This document shows positions 10,811 to 22,585 of a DNA stretch of 64,000 nt, piece after piece. Under the pieces are notes generated by a model, which was given only the letters and a program-made list of their open reading frames with translations, did not search any database and was not told the origin of the DNA. The stretch is taken from assembly GCF_013373865.1 (NCBI RefSeq), contig NC_050474.1, positions 2,814,001 through 2,878,000 of the forward strand, in the 5' to 3' direction. The position numbers and the translations under genes were made by a program. This stretch comes from Monomorium pharaonis. Lineage: Eukaryota > Arthropoda > Insecta > Hymenoptera > Formicidae. The stretch's first letter is position 1. Each line of letters begins with the position of its first letter.

Positions 10811-11799
10811 ACAAAAATATCTCGGAAAAAAAGATGTAGTTTAATAAGAAATATTATAAAATCTTCGACATATTCAAGTTTTTTAAGTGTTTTTAAACAT
10901 TATTTACGTGTCTAATACCCAGATAATCAAGCGTGATGTAGCATTTTGAGCAAACTAATACATTGCATGTGTTACAGATTTGCAGTACATTAGTTGACAT
11001 CGAAATAAAACACATTACGAATTCAACAACATGATTACTTATACATATGCAATCAGTTGAGCACATTTAAAAAAGGAAACAGTCAGCATTCATCATGACA
11101 TTATATTGTTTGCGATATAACAGCAACATGACAACATACGATTGATAACAAATTAATGCTGACACGTTGCTATCAATTCGCCATTGTTAAAAATAGAATT
11201 CAATCTAACAAGTTCAATCTAACAGACATAACGGTCTCACCTTGTTCCGAGTGTCTAAATTAGTTGCTGCACGATCGTTGGCAACATAACTGAAACATCA
11301 AGATATTTGGCCGAGTAGTTTTTCGGGTTATTTAAAAACTTTATTTAAAATTGGGAATGCAAAAATTTAGGAATATAGAGATGTAGAAATTTTAATAACA
11401 AATTTTTTAAAATGGGAGCAAAAAATCAACAAATATGGTATAAATAAATTTATTAAAAATATACAATTACATTAGAAAAATGTTTTTATTTAGATTTAAT
11501 AAGAAATATCTTTAGAAAAATAGATTTGTTAAGAAATACAAAATTACATAATAAAAAAGATAATGTGTGTTTTAGTTTTAATTAGAAATAATTTTAAGAT
11601 ATTTCTATTGCTTGTCGTATGACAATAAGAATTAGAGTGTGAAATATCTTCAATGAATAATTCATGAATATATATGTATACCTTTCTCTTACATATAGAT
11701 ATACATACATATGAAAAAAAGGATGTATTATTTAAATAAAACATCAATAAACAATCAATTCTGTCAAAAATCAAGCATTATTTTATGAAATTATTCGAA

Positions 11800-13128
11800 T
11801 TAATTTGTCCAGTTAGCCGCCGGACGCTTCTCAAGCCAACGCTTGATGGCTGGTACTTTTTCGACTGTCTTTTGGAGTTGTTTCAGATTTTCATATTTCT
11901 CGACAATGTTTTCATTCATCATGAAGTTCAAGTAATCCAAAAGACCAACAAAAGTGAAATCGGCCCACGACAAAGCACCGCCGACAAAGTAACCGTCGTT
12001 TTTCTGCACCTGAGCGTCCAAACGCTCCAAATAAAATGGTACTATTTCCTTGGCAGCTTTAAGTTTCTCTGCTTTAGCCTCTTCATTTTTCTCATAGAAA
12101 AAAGCAGCGATATCTAATACAAATAAGAAAGAATATAAGACAAATATGATAATGATAAACAGTTTAAATCAAATTTTTTAATAGATCGAATTTATTATAC
12201 AGCACAAATGTAGAAACATTTCTTTTCTGTTATCATTTGTTTCCAATATAATATTATCTGAGCTAATGCATTTTTGTGAGAGTTATTAAGTATTACATTA
12301 ACTCACTGCATGCACATTAATTAAATACACATTAAACCCTAAATTTCAATCCATTTTAATGTACATTAAAAAGGTGAAAGTTTTTGTATCTTCCATTCTT
12401 GTCACATGTGTCAATTAAAATTTGATCATAAATATTATAATTTATAAAGATTAAAAAAGTAATATATACACAGATATGATTGATCCTATGTTGATAAATG
12501 GTGATAGTTTATTAATTAACTATCAAATTTATAAATCATGATTTAAATTTATTTTAAGAGTAAATGTCCGTTTCTCTGGTAAATAAGAGTTTGCTAAATA
12601 TTGTATAAACAAAGTATTATCTATTACTTACTGGCGCGTAAATCGTGTATCGTATCAACAGCCGCGTCAATTAGCAAAGCCTCCCAATCATCTTTGCCAG
12701 CAAGACCACATTGTTTCGCCAAGTAACGGCAGATAGCTACGGACTGAGCAACCTTCTTTCCATCTACTTCGAGCACAGGTACTTTACCAAATGGCATAGC
12801 TAAAATATATTTCAAAAAATATAATAGATTATTAAAAATGAATAAAGTTTGTAATAGAAAAACCCCTGACATTTGAATTTCTATCGCAATCAATTTATAG
12901 CTGTAATGTTTGTATAAGTAATTTTTGTAGTCTTAAATATTGCCTATATACACATTAAGATTAATGTGTTATTAATATTAATCAGATGTACATACTTGGC
13001 TTAAGGTTTGGCCAATCTTTCCTGTCAAAACGTTCATCTACAAAATCAATGTCAGCATAGTTGAATAAGAAACGAATCGGTTCGGCTAATGCCGTAACTG
13101 GGAAGTAAATCAATTTGTAGGAAGGCAT
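11800..13128 (-). CDS. Sigma-class glutathione S-transferase, copy 3
   Basis: Third intact sigma-class GST. Coding exons 12996-13128, 12632-12799 and 11800-12113 give 204 residues. Tyr8 is kept (MPSYKLIYFPVTALAEPIR), exon 2 carries QSVAICRYLAKQCGLAGKDD, and exon 3 carries YFVGGALSWADFTFVGLLDY and ends RPAANWTN. Splice sites are canonical: GTATGT and GTAAGT donors and ATTAG or TTTAG acceptors. Its intron 1 contains a 200-bp inverted-repeat insertion (14030-14229) that the same intron of copy 2 lacks. Close similarity of introns as well as exons to copy 2 implies a recent duplication or gene conversion. Confidence 0.88.
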
Positions 13129-14029
13129 GTTGCTGAAAGAAAAAAATACTTGTTATACTTCTCTTCATTCTTTTTATGATCATAATTCTGAGAATATAAA
13201 GATGTCTCAACGATTATACAATATTTTTAGTCCCAGAGATTGATTTTATTGAGATATGTACTTTCAACTTAAAATCTATTTTTTATCAACACACACATTG
13301 AATTCCATATTTAATTAAATTTATATAGTAAAAATATAAGCTTTTTAAACTAATCTTTAATTAATCTCATTTTTATTCACATTAAATAAAAATTTTAGCT
13401 GAATTTAGATTAAAGTTATCAATTAAGAAAAACTTGAGTAATTATGAAAATGTTTATTCCTACTCTCATTTATTTAAAATAAGATAATTAACCAGTATAT
13501 AATTATATATAATATACAGCAATTTTTTCATCTTTGAAACTATCAATGCAGTTTATGCAACACAGCACACAAATTTTATATGTCACGTTTTCTCTTTTTG
13601 TCATCATATTATTAATAATTACACCAGCATTTTTACATGTCACGCATGTGATATTCATTGTTATTATCATCATATTATTATGCACACATATTCACGCCTG
13701 AAGCATATTGCATAATAATATGAAATCTATGAAACATAAGGAAATGTATATTCAATTGACGACACTATACAGTCCTTTTTAAATGTGATTTATAAATGTA
13801 ATACTTTTAATCACAATTTGTGTTTTATACACGATATCTTAATTGATTCTATTATGAAAGGAGTTTCTCTCTTCCAGGTTATACTCTATTAGTATCTGTA
13901 CAATATTTCAATACAGCATCCGTAATTATTCCGAATCTTATTTCTCGATTTATTAATCTCGATGCATATATTTGCTTCTCTTTCGTGATTGGATGACTAT
14001 AATTAGACCTCTTTCAACAAGTGTTACTG

Positions 14030-14229
14030 GGCGTTTTCCAACAAGTGACACGGAAGGACACAGTAGCTGCGGCTGCATTCTGTTTCATGCATAATGCATC
14101 GTTCATTTTTGTTGTTTGTCTGACGTTAAACAAAGATGAACAATGCATTATGTGCATCATGCGTAAAACGGAATGCAGGTAAAAAGAACAGGCCCACTGT
14201 GTCCACTGTGTTGCTTGTTGGAAAACGCC
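14030..14229. mobile_element. 200-bp MITE in intron 1 of GST copy 3
   Basis: Perfect 16-bp terminal inverted repeats: GGCGTTTTCCAACAAG at 14030-14045 and its reverse complement at 14214-14229. The centre is also partly palindromic (CATAATGCATCGTTCAT and ATGAACAATGCATTATG). The paralogous intron of copy 2 near 10446-10475 reads straight through from TGTTATTAATTTGCCGG without the element, so insertion is supported by an empty-site comparison. No coding capacity. Confidence 0.8.
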
Positions 14230-14383
14230 TAATTTGCTGGTTAGCTGGGCGGTAACCGGTAACCTCATTTTCACACAAAATATTTGACAATATCACAATA
14301 TTTACAATATTCAATTAAACAGCCTAGTTTAAATTTTATTTTAAATCTGAATGATTAAAAATTTTACAATTAGTACTACTTAC

Positions 14384-14590
14384 AATTTGGCAAATTTTAC
14401 GTTAAAGACGGAAAAACGTTTGTTGCGCTGTTACAGCAGCTACGAACGTGATGTCCACAATGAAAGTGAAGCTGCCGCTGTTGAACTCCTCTTATTTATC
14501 TCTTCCTAATAGTTCCATATTCCCACTTTATCACATTGTGACGTGGTATATTTTCAGGCTCCAAAGGAAACTTACTAGAGAGATATAAGC
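14384..14590 (-). promoter_or_regulatory. Untranslated first exon and promoter region of GST copy 3
   Basis: The minus-strand segment about 14384-14460 ends TTTGCCAAATT before donor GTAAGT (14378-14383), matching copy 2. The upstream block at about 14515-14590 contains ATTGTGACGTGGTATATTTT on the plus strand. The TGACGT core is seen here and in copy 4 and is a candidate stress or cAMP-type response element; this is inference from the motif only. Confidence 0.5.
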
Positions 14591-14862
14591 AAGCAAATAT
14601 ATTTTTAAAAAAGATATAGTTTAATAAAAAATATTATAAAATCGTCGATATACATTAATTTTTAAAAAGTATTTCTTAAACGTTTTTCATGTATCTAATC
14701 TAATGGTTTTTTGGATTATTTAAAAACGTACGTTATTTAAAATTAAAAATACAAAAATTTAAAAATATAAAAATGTAGAAATTTTTATAATAAATTTAAA
14801 AAATTAATGGAAGCAAAAAGGTAAAAAATATAAATTTATAAAAAATATACAATTACAAGATA

Positions 14863-14958
14863 CCACAAATTCGATACCAGTATATCTAAACAAAAAACGA
14901 ATCGGCTCAGCCAATGCCGTGAAGGGAAAGTAAATCAGTTGTAGGTAGGTTTATTGCT
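14863..14958 (-). pseudogene. Relic first coding exon of a fifth GST copy
   Basis: The minus strand reads YLQLIYFPFTALAEPIRFLF and then GIEFV, clearly GST coding exon 1, preceded by a CTTTCAG acceptor. The start codon is destroyed (CAATAAACC where the sisters have CAACATGCC). Similarity ends abruptly near 14863, where DNA resembling the 3' flank of the other copies begins (compare 14700-14862 with 11320-11470). A deletion thus joined exon 1 to the 3' flank, removing the rest of exon 1 and all of exons 2 and 3. No protein is possible. Confidence 0.85.
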
Positions 14959-16008
14959 GAAAGAAAAGTGCTTATTATTCTTCTCCTCATTTCTTTCGTT
15001 ATTGTAATTCTGAGGACATAAAAACAATTTATCGACGGCTAATATTTTGAATAACGGTTTCAATATTTTCCGATTTTAATTTTAAAAAGTTTGATTTGCT
15101 GAGATGTGAGTTCTTTAAAATTTATCTTTTATATCCTTAATATTTAATTTTAGAGTTAATAAAATTTGAATCAGACTTTAAAATCAATTTTTCATGAATA
15201 TTATTTTCAACCAGATTAAGTTAAAATTTAAGTTGGATTAAAATTGTTTCCAAAATTTAAAGTAATTTAACAAAATCTTAAGTAGTTATCAATTTAATAA
15301 TTATAGAAATATTAATTTATTAACAAAAATTATTATTGCATCTTATTGCTAAATATACACATAGCACAGTATACCTAATCTATAAAAGTATACAGTTACC
15401 CAATCGCACTTGTTACAAATCATGTTTTCTTTTCTTTATTTAAAACTAAATGACTGATAACATTGCATAAAAATTTCCACGTATTTCATATGATATTTAT
15501 ATTTTGCAAACTTTATGCTTACAACATATTGCATAATATTATAAAATCAATAAAAATGTAAAACTAATTTAAAACATTTCATGCAGAGTAAGGAACTGTA
15601 GCTAGGTTTAAATAACATTATTATTTTCAAACTTTTTAAACAATGTTGTTCTTATCATTTATGATTTGTAGTATATAACATATATAATTTTGTTATTGAT
15701 GAAAGATTCTGTAATTGAAACGTTTCTTTCTTTCAGATTATTCTCTGTTATTTATCTTATCTATCTTAGCTGTTATGTAATACTTTTCTAATGCGGGGAT
15801 TATTCTGAATCTCATCCTCTGAATTAATTTTATTATTATTGTTTCATCACGATGATAGAAGGGCTGAGTCTATTTCTACAAATACTAATTTGCCGATTGC
15901 TTATAATTATCCGACTACAAAAAATAAGCAATATGTTTAACAGAATATAGTAAGAACCTTGAATTAGCTAGTATAATATAAATCTAATAATTAAGTTTTT
16001 ATACTCAC

Positions 16009-16225
16009 AATTTAGCAAACTCTCCCCCCCAAAAATAAAAAAAAATTGTTTATTTTATGCTGTGACAGCAGTCACTATAATGATGTCTCACGGTAGAACG
16101 TATACGTGCTATTCGTTAACCTTTCTATTTATCTGTCTTCCTATCAGTTATATATCCCCACTTTATCATTTGGGATGTGGCTGTTTTCGAACTCTAGCAG
16201 AAATTTATTACAGATATAAGAATGC
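16009..16225 (-). promoter_or_regulatory. Untranslated first exon and promoter of the relic GST
   Basis: The minus-strand segment ends GTTTGCTAAATT before donor GTGAGT (16003-16008), with CAGCATAAAATAAACAA further upstream, parallel to the intact copies. The shared upstream block is at about 16145-16225. The relic therefore kept its first exon and promoter after losing its coding region. Most of 14959-16008 is AT-rich intron with the shared block at 15415-15690. 16226-16745 is AT-rich spacer and holds the 3' flank of copy 4. Confidence 0.45.
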
Positions 16226-16745
16226 AAAAAAACTCAGAAAAAAAAATTTTTTTTAATATTACAGAAGTATTCTTCAAGTTTACACAAGTGTTTCAATTAC
16301 ATCTTAAATGTCTTTCATGTGTCGACCTAATAGTTTTTGCGTTATTTAAAATTAACAATGTAGAAAATTTTTAATGTAAAAATTTGTAACAAAAATTGAA
16401 TAAATGGAGAAATATTGCTAAAGAAATCAACAAGGAAATAGTATAACATAGTATACATTTATTAAAATAAATTACAAAATTACGTAATAATTAATTCAAT
16501 TTTTTGGATGTCAATAGAATAATTTTATGCTAATTCTAGTAATTGTTGTACAATACAAATAACAATCTGGCTTTAATGTTGAAATATACATTTGTACTTC
16601 GAAAGCATAGTTGAATAAATTTATTATATGTATTTTTGATACATATATATAAATATATTTTTTTTAAAGAGAGAATATTATTCAAATCAAATATCAATTA
16701 ATGAACAGTCAACTTTGTATAAGAATCAACCATTACTTTGTAAAT

Positions 16746-17675
16746 TTACTTCTCCCAGATAGACGGCGGACGAGTCTTGAGCCATTTGTCGATGCCCGGT
16801 GATGAAACTTTAGATTTAAGTTGATTCAAATTGGTATATTTCAATGGTAAAATGTCCTCTTTCATCATGTAATTCATATAGTCCAAAAGACCGACAAAAG
16901 TGATATCGGCCCACGAAAGAGTACCACTAACGAAGTAACATTTGTTCCTCCTTGCTTGTTCCTCCAAACGCTGTATATAATACGGTACCATCTCCTTTGC
17001 AATTTTATATTTCTCATTTTTAGCCGCTTCATTTTTCTCGTAGAAGTAATCAGCGATATCTAATACAAACAAGAAGAAAGATCAGACAAATAAGATAATG
17101 ATAAACGATTTAAATCGCATACGTCAGTGACTCTTATTTACATCGTCGCAAATAAATATGTATTTCTTCTTTATATTGCCGTTGTTTGCGAATAAATCTG
17201 TTTAATTAAAATCTACTTTAAAAGTACATCTCTGTTTCTGATAAATAAAAGAGAGATTGGATAAATATTCTATAAACAGAATGTTATCTACTCACAGGCG
17301 CGTAAATCGTGTATCGTGTCAACGGTTGCGTCGATTTCCAAAGCCTCCAAATCGTCCCTGCCGGCAAGACCACATTGCTTCGCCAAATAACGGCAAATTG
17401 CTTTGGACTGATGAATCATCTTTCCGTTTATTTCGAGCACGGGTACCTGGCCGAATGGCATAGCTGAAATAATATCTCAAAGAATGTAATATATCGTTAA
17501 AATAAAATAAAAACATATTAATATTTATCAGATACATACTTGGCTTAATAAGTTTTGGCCAATCTTTCCTATCGAAACGTATATCTTCAAATTCAATGCC
17601 CATATGGGCCAACAATAAACGAATTGGCTCAGCCAATGCGGTGATGGGAAAGTAAGTCAACTTGAAGGAAGACAT
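16746..17675 (-). CDS. Sigma-class glutathione S-transferase, copy 4 (divergent)
   Basis: Fourth intact sigma-class GST and the most divergent. Coding exons 17540-17675, 17296-17463 and 16746-17059 give 205 residues. The start MSSFKLTYFPITALAEPIR keeps Tyr8. Exon 1 has one extra codon (WPKLIKP instead of WPKLKP). Exon 2 reads INGKMIHQSKAICRYLAKQ and its donor is GTGAGT. Exon 3 has EEQARRNKCYFVSGTLSWAD and ends RPPSIWEK. Introns are short and no insertion is seen. Its different substrate-site region (exon 3) suggests a function distinct from copies 1-3, but that is inference. Confidence 0.87.
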
Positions 17676-18111
17676 GTTGCTGAAAGAAAAAATGCTCATT
17701 ATTCTTAATTCTCTCCATTTATCTTGTCATAATAATGTTGAAAATATAAAGGAAATGTATGCTCAATTAACTGACAGACTTTTTAAACAATGCAATTCTT
17801 ATTGATTAATTTAGCCTTAATAAAATAATATATAGTTCCTGAGATATCGATGAAAAACGAAATTATTGAGGCGTTATATTCAAATCATTCCCCAAATCAA
17901 TGCTGATATTATTGCTTCACGCTGATGATAGAACGACTAATACAAATAGTCCACTTCCGGTCTACAAGCGTCACTAATTTGCCGGTCATAAATTAGTCGG
18001 GCAATAATCATAAAACGCTTTAGTATAAAATATTTGATAATATCATAATATCTACAATATTGAATTAACTAATCTAGTTGAAATTTAAAGGAAATGAAAA
18101 CGAGTTCTTAC

Positions 18112-18350
18112 AATGTGATGAATTCTATGCAGATGTAGAGAGGCGTTTTATCACGTTGTTACAGTGATTATACCAACGATGTTCAACAACGAAACTACTT
18201 GTTCGCTAAACTTGTCTATGTATCTATTTAGATCTCCCTACAAGTTGCATATCCCCACTTGTCATTCATGAGTTATCATTTATGACGTAACTATATAGCA
18301 TATTTTTGAGTTCCAGAGGAAAGTTACTAGAGAGATAAGAGCAAGCAAAA
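18112..18350 (-). promoter_or_regulatory. Untranslated first exon and promoter of GST copy 4
   Basis: The minus-strand segment about 18112-18200 ends GAATTCATCACATT before donor GTAAGA (18106-18111). The upstream block at 18250-18350 has ATTTATGACGTAACTATA and GAGTTCCAGAGGAAAG on the plus strand. It is the right-hand end of the GST array. Confidence 0.5.
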
Positions 18351-19385
18351 ATATCGCCCGCAAAAGATACAGTTTAATTTTAAAAAAATATTATAAAATA
18401 AGTGAAGTGTTTTAATTTAACATAATTCAGAAGAATCGAATATGAATAAAAAATTTATTTATTAAATCATGTCATATACACGAATTAAATTTTGTGACTT
18501 AATATGTCTGTTATGAAATTTATAAAAACATAGAATCACAAAATGAATTTTTGAAAATTAACTGAAACCAAAAAAGGCGTTTTTGTAATTTGTGACATGT
18601 TGAATACAAATTTACAAGCAGAAATATTTTATGACATAAAACTTGTAAGAACTATAAAATAAAATTCCCAAAAATGCGCAATACATAAGATTACATATAA
18701 TTGCATTTAAAATCACAACAATTAGTTAAAACGTCAATGTAAATTTAATATGTAAAAAAATTTTGTCTACATATTAAGTGCCATATTTTCACCTTATGAC
18801 ACCCGTTTATCCTCAAAATAAGATGCGCTAGAAATTCAATGATATTCACACTATAAAAGATACAATATTTTTATTTTAAAATATAATGTTCAAGTTTTAA
18901 GCCTTTTTTAAAGTCTCCAGCACATCTCAGATTAATTTTCCAAAAATCTTTTTACAGTTCTTCCGTTATTTTCGACAAAACAAAACTGATAAGAATTCGT
19001 GATTGACAAAATTTTGCTCGATTTGATAGACGAATCTGTATAAAGATTGTATATACAGAAGTAACACTTTGATAATTGATAGAATGTAACATTACATGTT
19101 ATCAAATATTTCCGTACAACAGCTATACAAGTCAATAAGAATTCTACGTATAAAAATTATGTATAATAAAAATTTCTAATAATCGTACAATACAAATATA
19201 CACATTCTATACCCATCTTCCCATATTGTGATGCACAATACAAAACATATAATTATCTTAATAATGATTATTGAAAAAGAAAGCAATATATATGCTATAC
19301 TCGAAGTGTAAATGTATCTTGACAAATTAAAAAATAAAAAAAAAGATATTTATCACAGTAGTCTTGTTTCACGTTTCTTGCTTTC
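18351..19385. other. AT-rich spacer; 3' UTR region of the zinc-finger gene
   Basis: AT-rich DNA between the GST array and the stop codon of the zinc-finger gene. The part nearest 19385 is presumably the 3' UTR of that gene on the minus strand; several TTTATT hexamers on the plus strand could be its poly(A) signals. No gene or repeat recognised. Confidence 0.4.
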
Positions 19386-22166
19386 CTAAGTGTGAAACAT
19401 TTGTCCAATGATAGAAAAGTTCCTGACGGCGGAATTCATTTCAGAGATGTCGACATTTGGATGCAGACCCGACGAAACAACCGTGGTCGTGTTAGCTGGT
19501 GCATGCGTATTCATCCGCTGAATATTATCCATGTAACTTTTGTTCGGCTGTACATTCATACTGCTGTTAATGACATTCGGATGAGTCTGAGGCAGCGTGG
19601 TGATGATAGGCGCTACAACCGAAGAGGTAGACGCCACGGAAATGTCACCGCCGGTCGTCTGAGGAGATTGACTGTAGGAAACTTGTTGTTGCTGTTGCTG
19701 CTGTTGCGCATTTTGCGCAATTCCTGGCTGATAATTACTGTACTGTGCCTTGCATTTCTTCTCGTGTACAAACAGACTACCGGAATGGCTATACGCAGTG
19801 CCGCAAATTTTACACGCGTACGGCTTCTCGCCTGTATGCGTGAATCTGTGCTCCTTCAAGTACTTCAGGCGACGGAACGACTTGCCGCAGGTCTTGCAGT
19901 GATAATTCGCCTCGCCGGTGTGCGTGGTGATGTGCGCCTTGAGGGTGCACGATTTAGCGAACGCGGCGCTACAGTACTGACAGACGAACGGCCGATCACC
20001 CGTGTGAGTCCTCTCGTGATTGATGCAGTTCGAGTTGGACGTGAAACCACGGCCGCAGTATTTACACACATGCGGCTTGTAACCCGTGTGCGTTCGCATG
20101 TGAAACATCAGCCCAGTGTTCTGTCGGAACGTTTTGCTGCATATGTGGCAGAGAAAACGTTTGAAGTTCGTGTCCTGCTGCTCCTTGGCGCGCTCGTGAA
20201 TTCGCAGATGTTTATGCAGCTTGATCTCCTTTTCGAACGACTTGTTACACTCCTCGCAGATGTACGGCTTTAATTTCTCATTGCTTCTCTCCTGATCTTT
20301 GCATGTGCAGTTGCACGTGGTGCCGCAGTTTGTGCAACGTTCATCCGCCTGTTCGCTGTGCGCATTCATTTGATGCTTTAGCAAAGACTTCTTGGTATCA
20401 TACGACTTCCCGCAGATTCTGCACGGAAAGCCCTTATCTTCGTTATCGGAATCCAGCTCCTCTCTTATCCAGATGTTTATCAGTTTGATGGCCGACTTGT
20501 CATCAGGCGGTTTCTGCGGCTCTGGGCATACCTTGGTCTCATCGTGACCGTATCGGTCCATGTGACTCTTGAGCCTGTCCTGTCGGAAAAATTTCATGTT
20601 GCAGACGTTGCAAACGTATTTCCTCTCGTTATGCGCCAGCAGATGACGTTGAAGCGACCTCTCGGTACGATAACTCTTGCTGCAGTGCTTGCAACGGAAG
20701 AGCGACGCGTCCTCATCGAGAGATTCAGCCTTATCGTCGCTCGAGTCATCGCTATTCACCAAATCCGAATCTGTTTGCTGTTCCATTCTCAGGTTGTTAC
20801 GTTTTCTCAGCTCCCTCGTCGTCGTACGATCGTTCTCGTTCTGTGAATACCCCCCGTCGTGCGCCACTTCCTCGTCCTCGCCTAGTCTCATGAATGATGT
20901 TTCAAGAGACTCCGGATTGTTTTCCAGCTTTCTCCTGTCCCGTATTTCCTTCAGAATAGAAAAAACGTCTTTAGGATACGCTCTCTTGTGCGTGTTAAGG
21001 TGCCTGACCATGGTATCGAGCTTCCTGAAACTCTTGTTGCAGATTTTGCACAACACCGGTTTTGGCTTCTCCTTCGCTGACTTGTGCATACTAACATGCT
21101 TGTGTAATTTATCCAGACACAAGAATTGCTTATCACAGCTGTCGCATTTGAACTCTTTATCGTTGTGGGTTGACATGTGTCTGTCCAAAGACTTCTTACT
21201 AGAATAAAATCTATCACATTTTTCACATTTGTATCGTAACTCAAGTTTGGACGACCTGTCCACTGTCTTATCATGAGCATTTCTCACCTTCGTTTGATAC
21301 TCGCTATCGCTGTTCTCGTGTTTGACGTTCTTTTTAATATATAGTCTCTGCCTCTCCTTGTAATTGCGCAAATTTTCTATAGATGTGACTCTTTTAAACA
21401 TAGTTAATCTTCGCGTTCTATAAATATCCTTTTTAAATATCTTATCAGGTTCGATCTGTTTATATCTACCATCATTATACAAATCCATTTCAATGTCTAC
21501 TGGATCCTGCCTGGTTTGTTCAAAGGTGTCTGGCGTCTGTTCTTGCTTCATAATATTTGATTGCACAGTATTCTTGTCCACATTAACTTCATTACTCACA
21601 TTAATTTCTATATTATGCTTCAAATTGCTTGCATCAAGGAGATTGCATCCAAAAGATTGCTCAGTCTGACAACACTGATCCTGCAAAACAAAAGAGAGAT
21701 GTGAGAGTCTGTAAATGGTATTAAAATAAATACTAAATACTATTTTACTCGTATGAAAGTGAAAGTACTTTTGTAGCAATAAAATTGCCAGCAACTTTTG
21801 CCCTTGAAACTTTCCCATACAGCTTCCTGAGCTCTATGTCTGCCTTTTGACATTGCTCCCTGAATTCATAGGCAACATTGACTTTTACCATGCAGTCGAT
21901 GCAGATGCTGGAAGGCAGCCCATCATCCTCCAGGACCTGGACAAGAAAAAAGACAGGGCCTCATAGTCGTACCTATGCACGAGGTAAACAGGAGGTGATG
22001 GACAGGTGTGAAAACAAACCTCCACACCGCAGCATAGCTGCAATTTCTCGGACCTGGAAGGCCCCTCCGGATCGTCCCAGTTCCCGCGGAAGATGCACTG
22101 ATTGTTGTGATCCACGGTCAAGCAGACGCGGCAAAGGTTGGTGTCCGGATTCGCTCGCGTCAACAT
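19386..22166 (-). CDS. ZAD-type C2H2 zinc-finger protein, 12 fingers
   Basis: Predicted nuclear DNA-binding protein of the insect ZAD family. Exons 22020-22166, 21769-21936 and 19386-21680, all in phase 0, give 869 residues. Residues about 11-95 form a ZAD (zinc-finger-associated, dimerising) domain, with zinc-ligand pairs CRVC near the start and CIDC in exon 2. Exon 3 encodes an acidic/basic linker, then 12 fingers between about residues 255 and 748. Eleven are C2H2. The last is C2HC (YACKICGTAYSHSGSLFVHE followed by KKC). The last five are joined by TGE/TGY/TGD-type linkers, typical of DNA-reading arrays. A CTNCGTTCNCTCKD stretch between fingers is an extra cysteine cluster. The C-terminus has a run of eight glutamines and is low complexity. 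I cannot name a one-to-one orthologue. Confidence 0.88.
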
Positions 22167-22585
22167 CGTGCTGTCGATGGTTGACGTATACCTCGGACCT
22201 ACAAGCTTCCTCTCTACTCTCTGTCGTCGTTTCCAGCAGGAGTGCGAGAACGTTCACCGATATTTTCACGAGCTCAATGATCCTCGACGCAACGTCATCG
22301 TCGAGAACTCCACAACGCTGGCCACCACACTAGTCGCACACAAGTGCACACTACACAAGCACACGCGTCGTCTTGTCCAGTCTCGTCGCTGCTTCTTGTT
22401 CTTCTCTTTCCCCTGGTGCGTCCCTGCGATAGCTTCTTCAGCGCGGCCTGCAGCCACTCATTCGAACTAGGCTGTGGTTTGCTGCTCGGCTCGACGGTTT
22501 GACGTTTCGTGACATGTTGTAGCCGATGTGCCTATCCATCCTGGATAATTTTTAGTGTTAGGAGTGCTATCGTTCCGTCGTCGTT
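22167..22585. promoter_or_regulatory. ARPC3: Shared promoter of the zinc-finger gene and ARPC3
   Basis: Only 419 bp separate the two divergent start codons. The interval is GC-rich with CpGs (TCGTCGTTTCC, CGTCATCGTCG, TCGTCGTTATG next to the ARPC3 ATG) and has no TATA box that I can see, as usual for a bidirectional housekeeping promoter. The exact transcription starts cannot be read. Confidence 0.5.

Noticed and set aside
19392..21207. Long plus-strand open frames over the zinc-finger exon
   Set aside because: They are antisense shadows of the finger-coding exon; translations have no domain, and the minus strand has perfect C2H2 periodicity.
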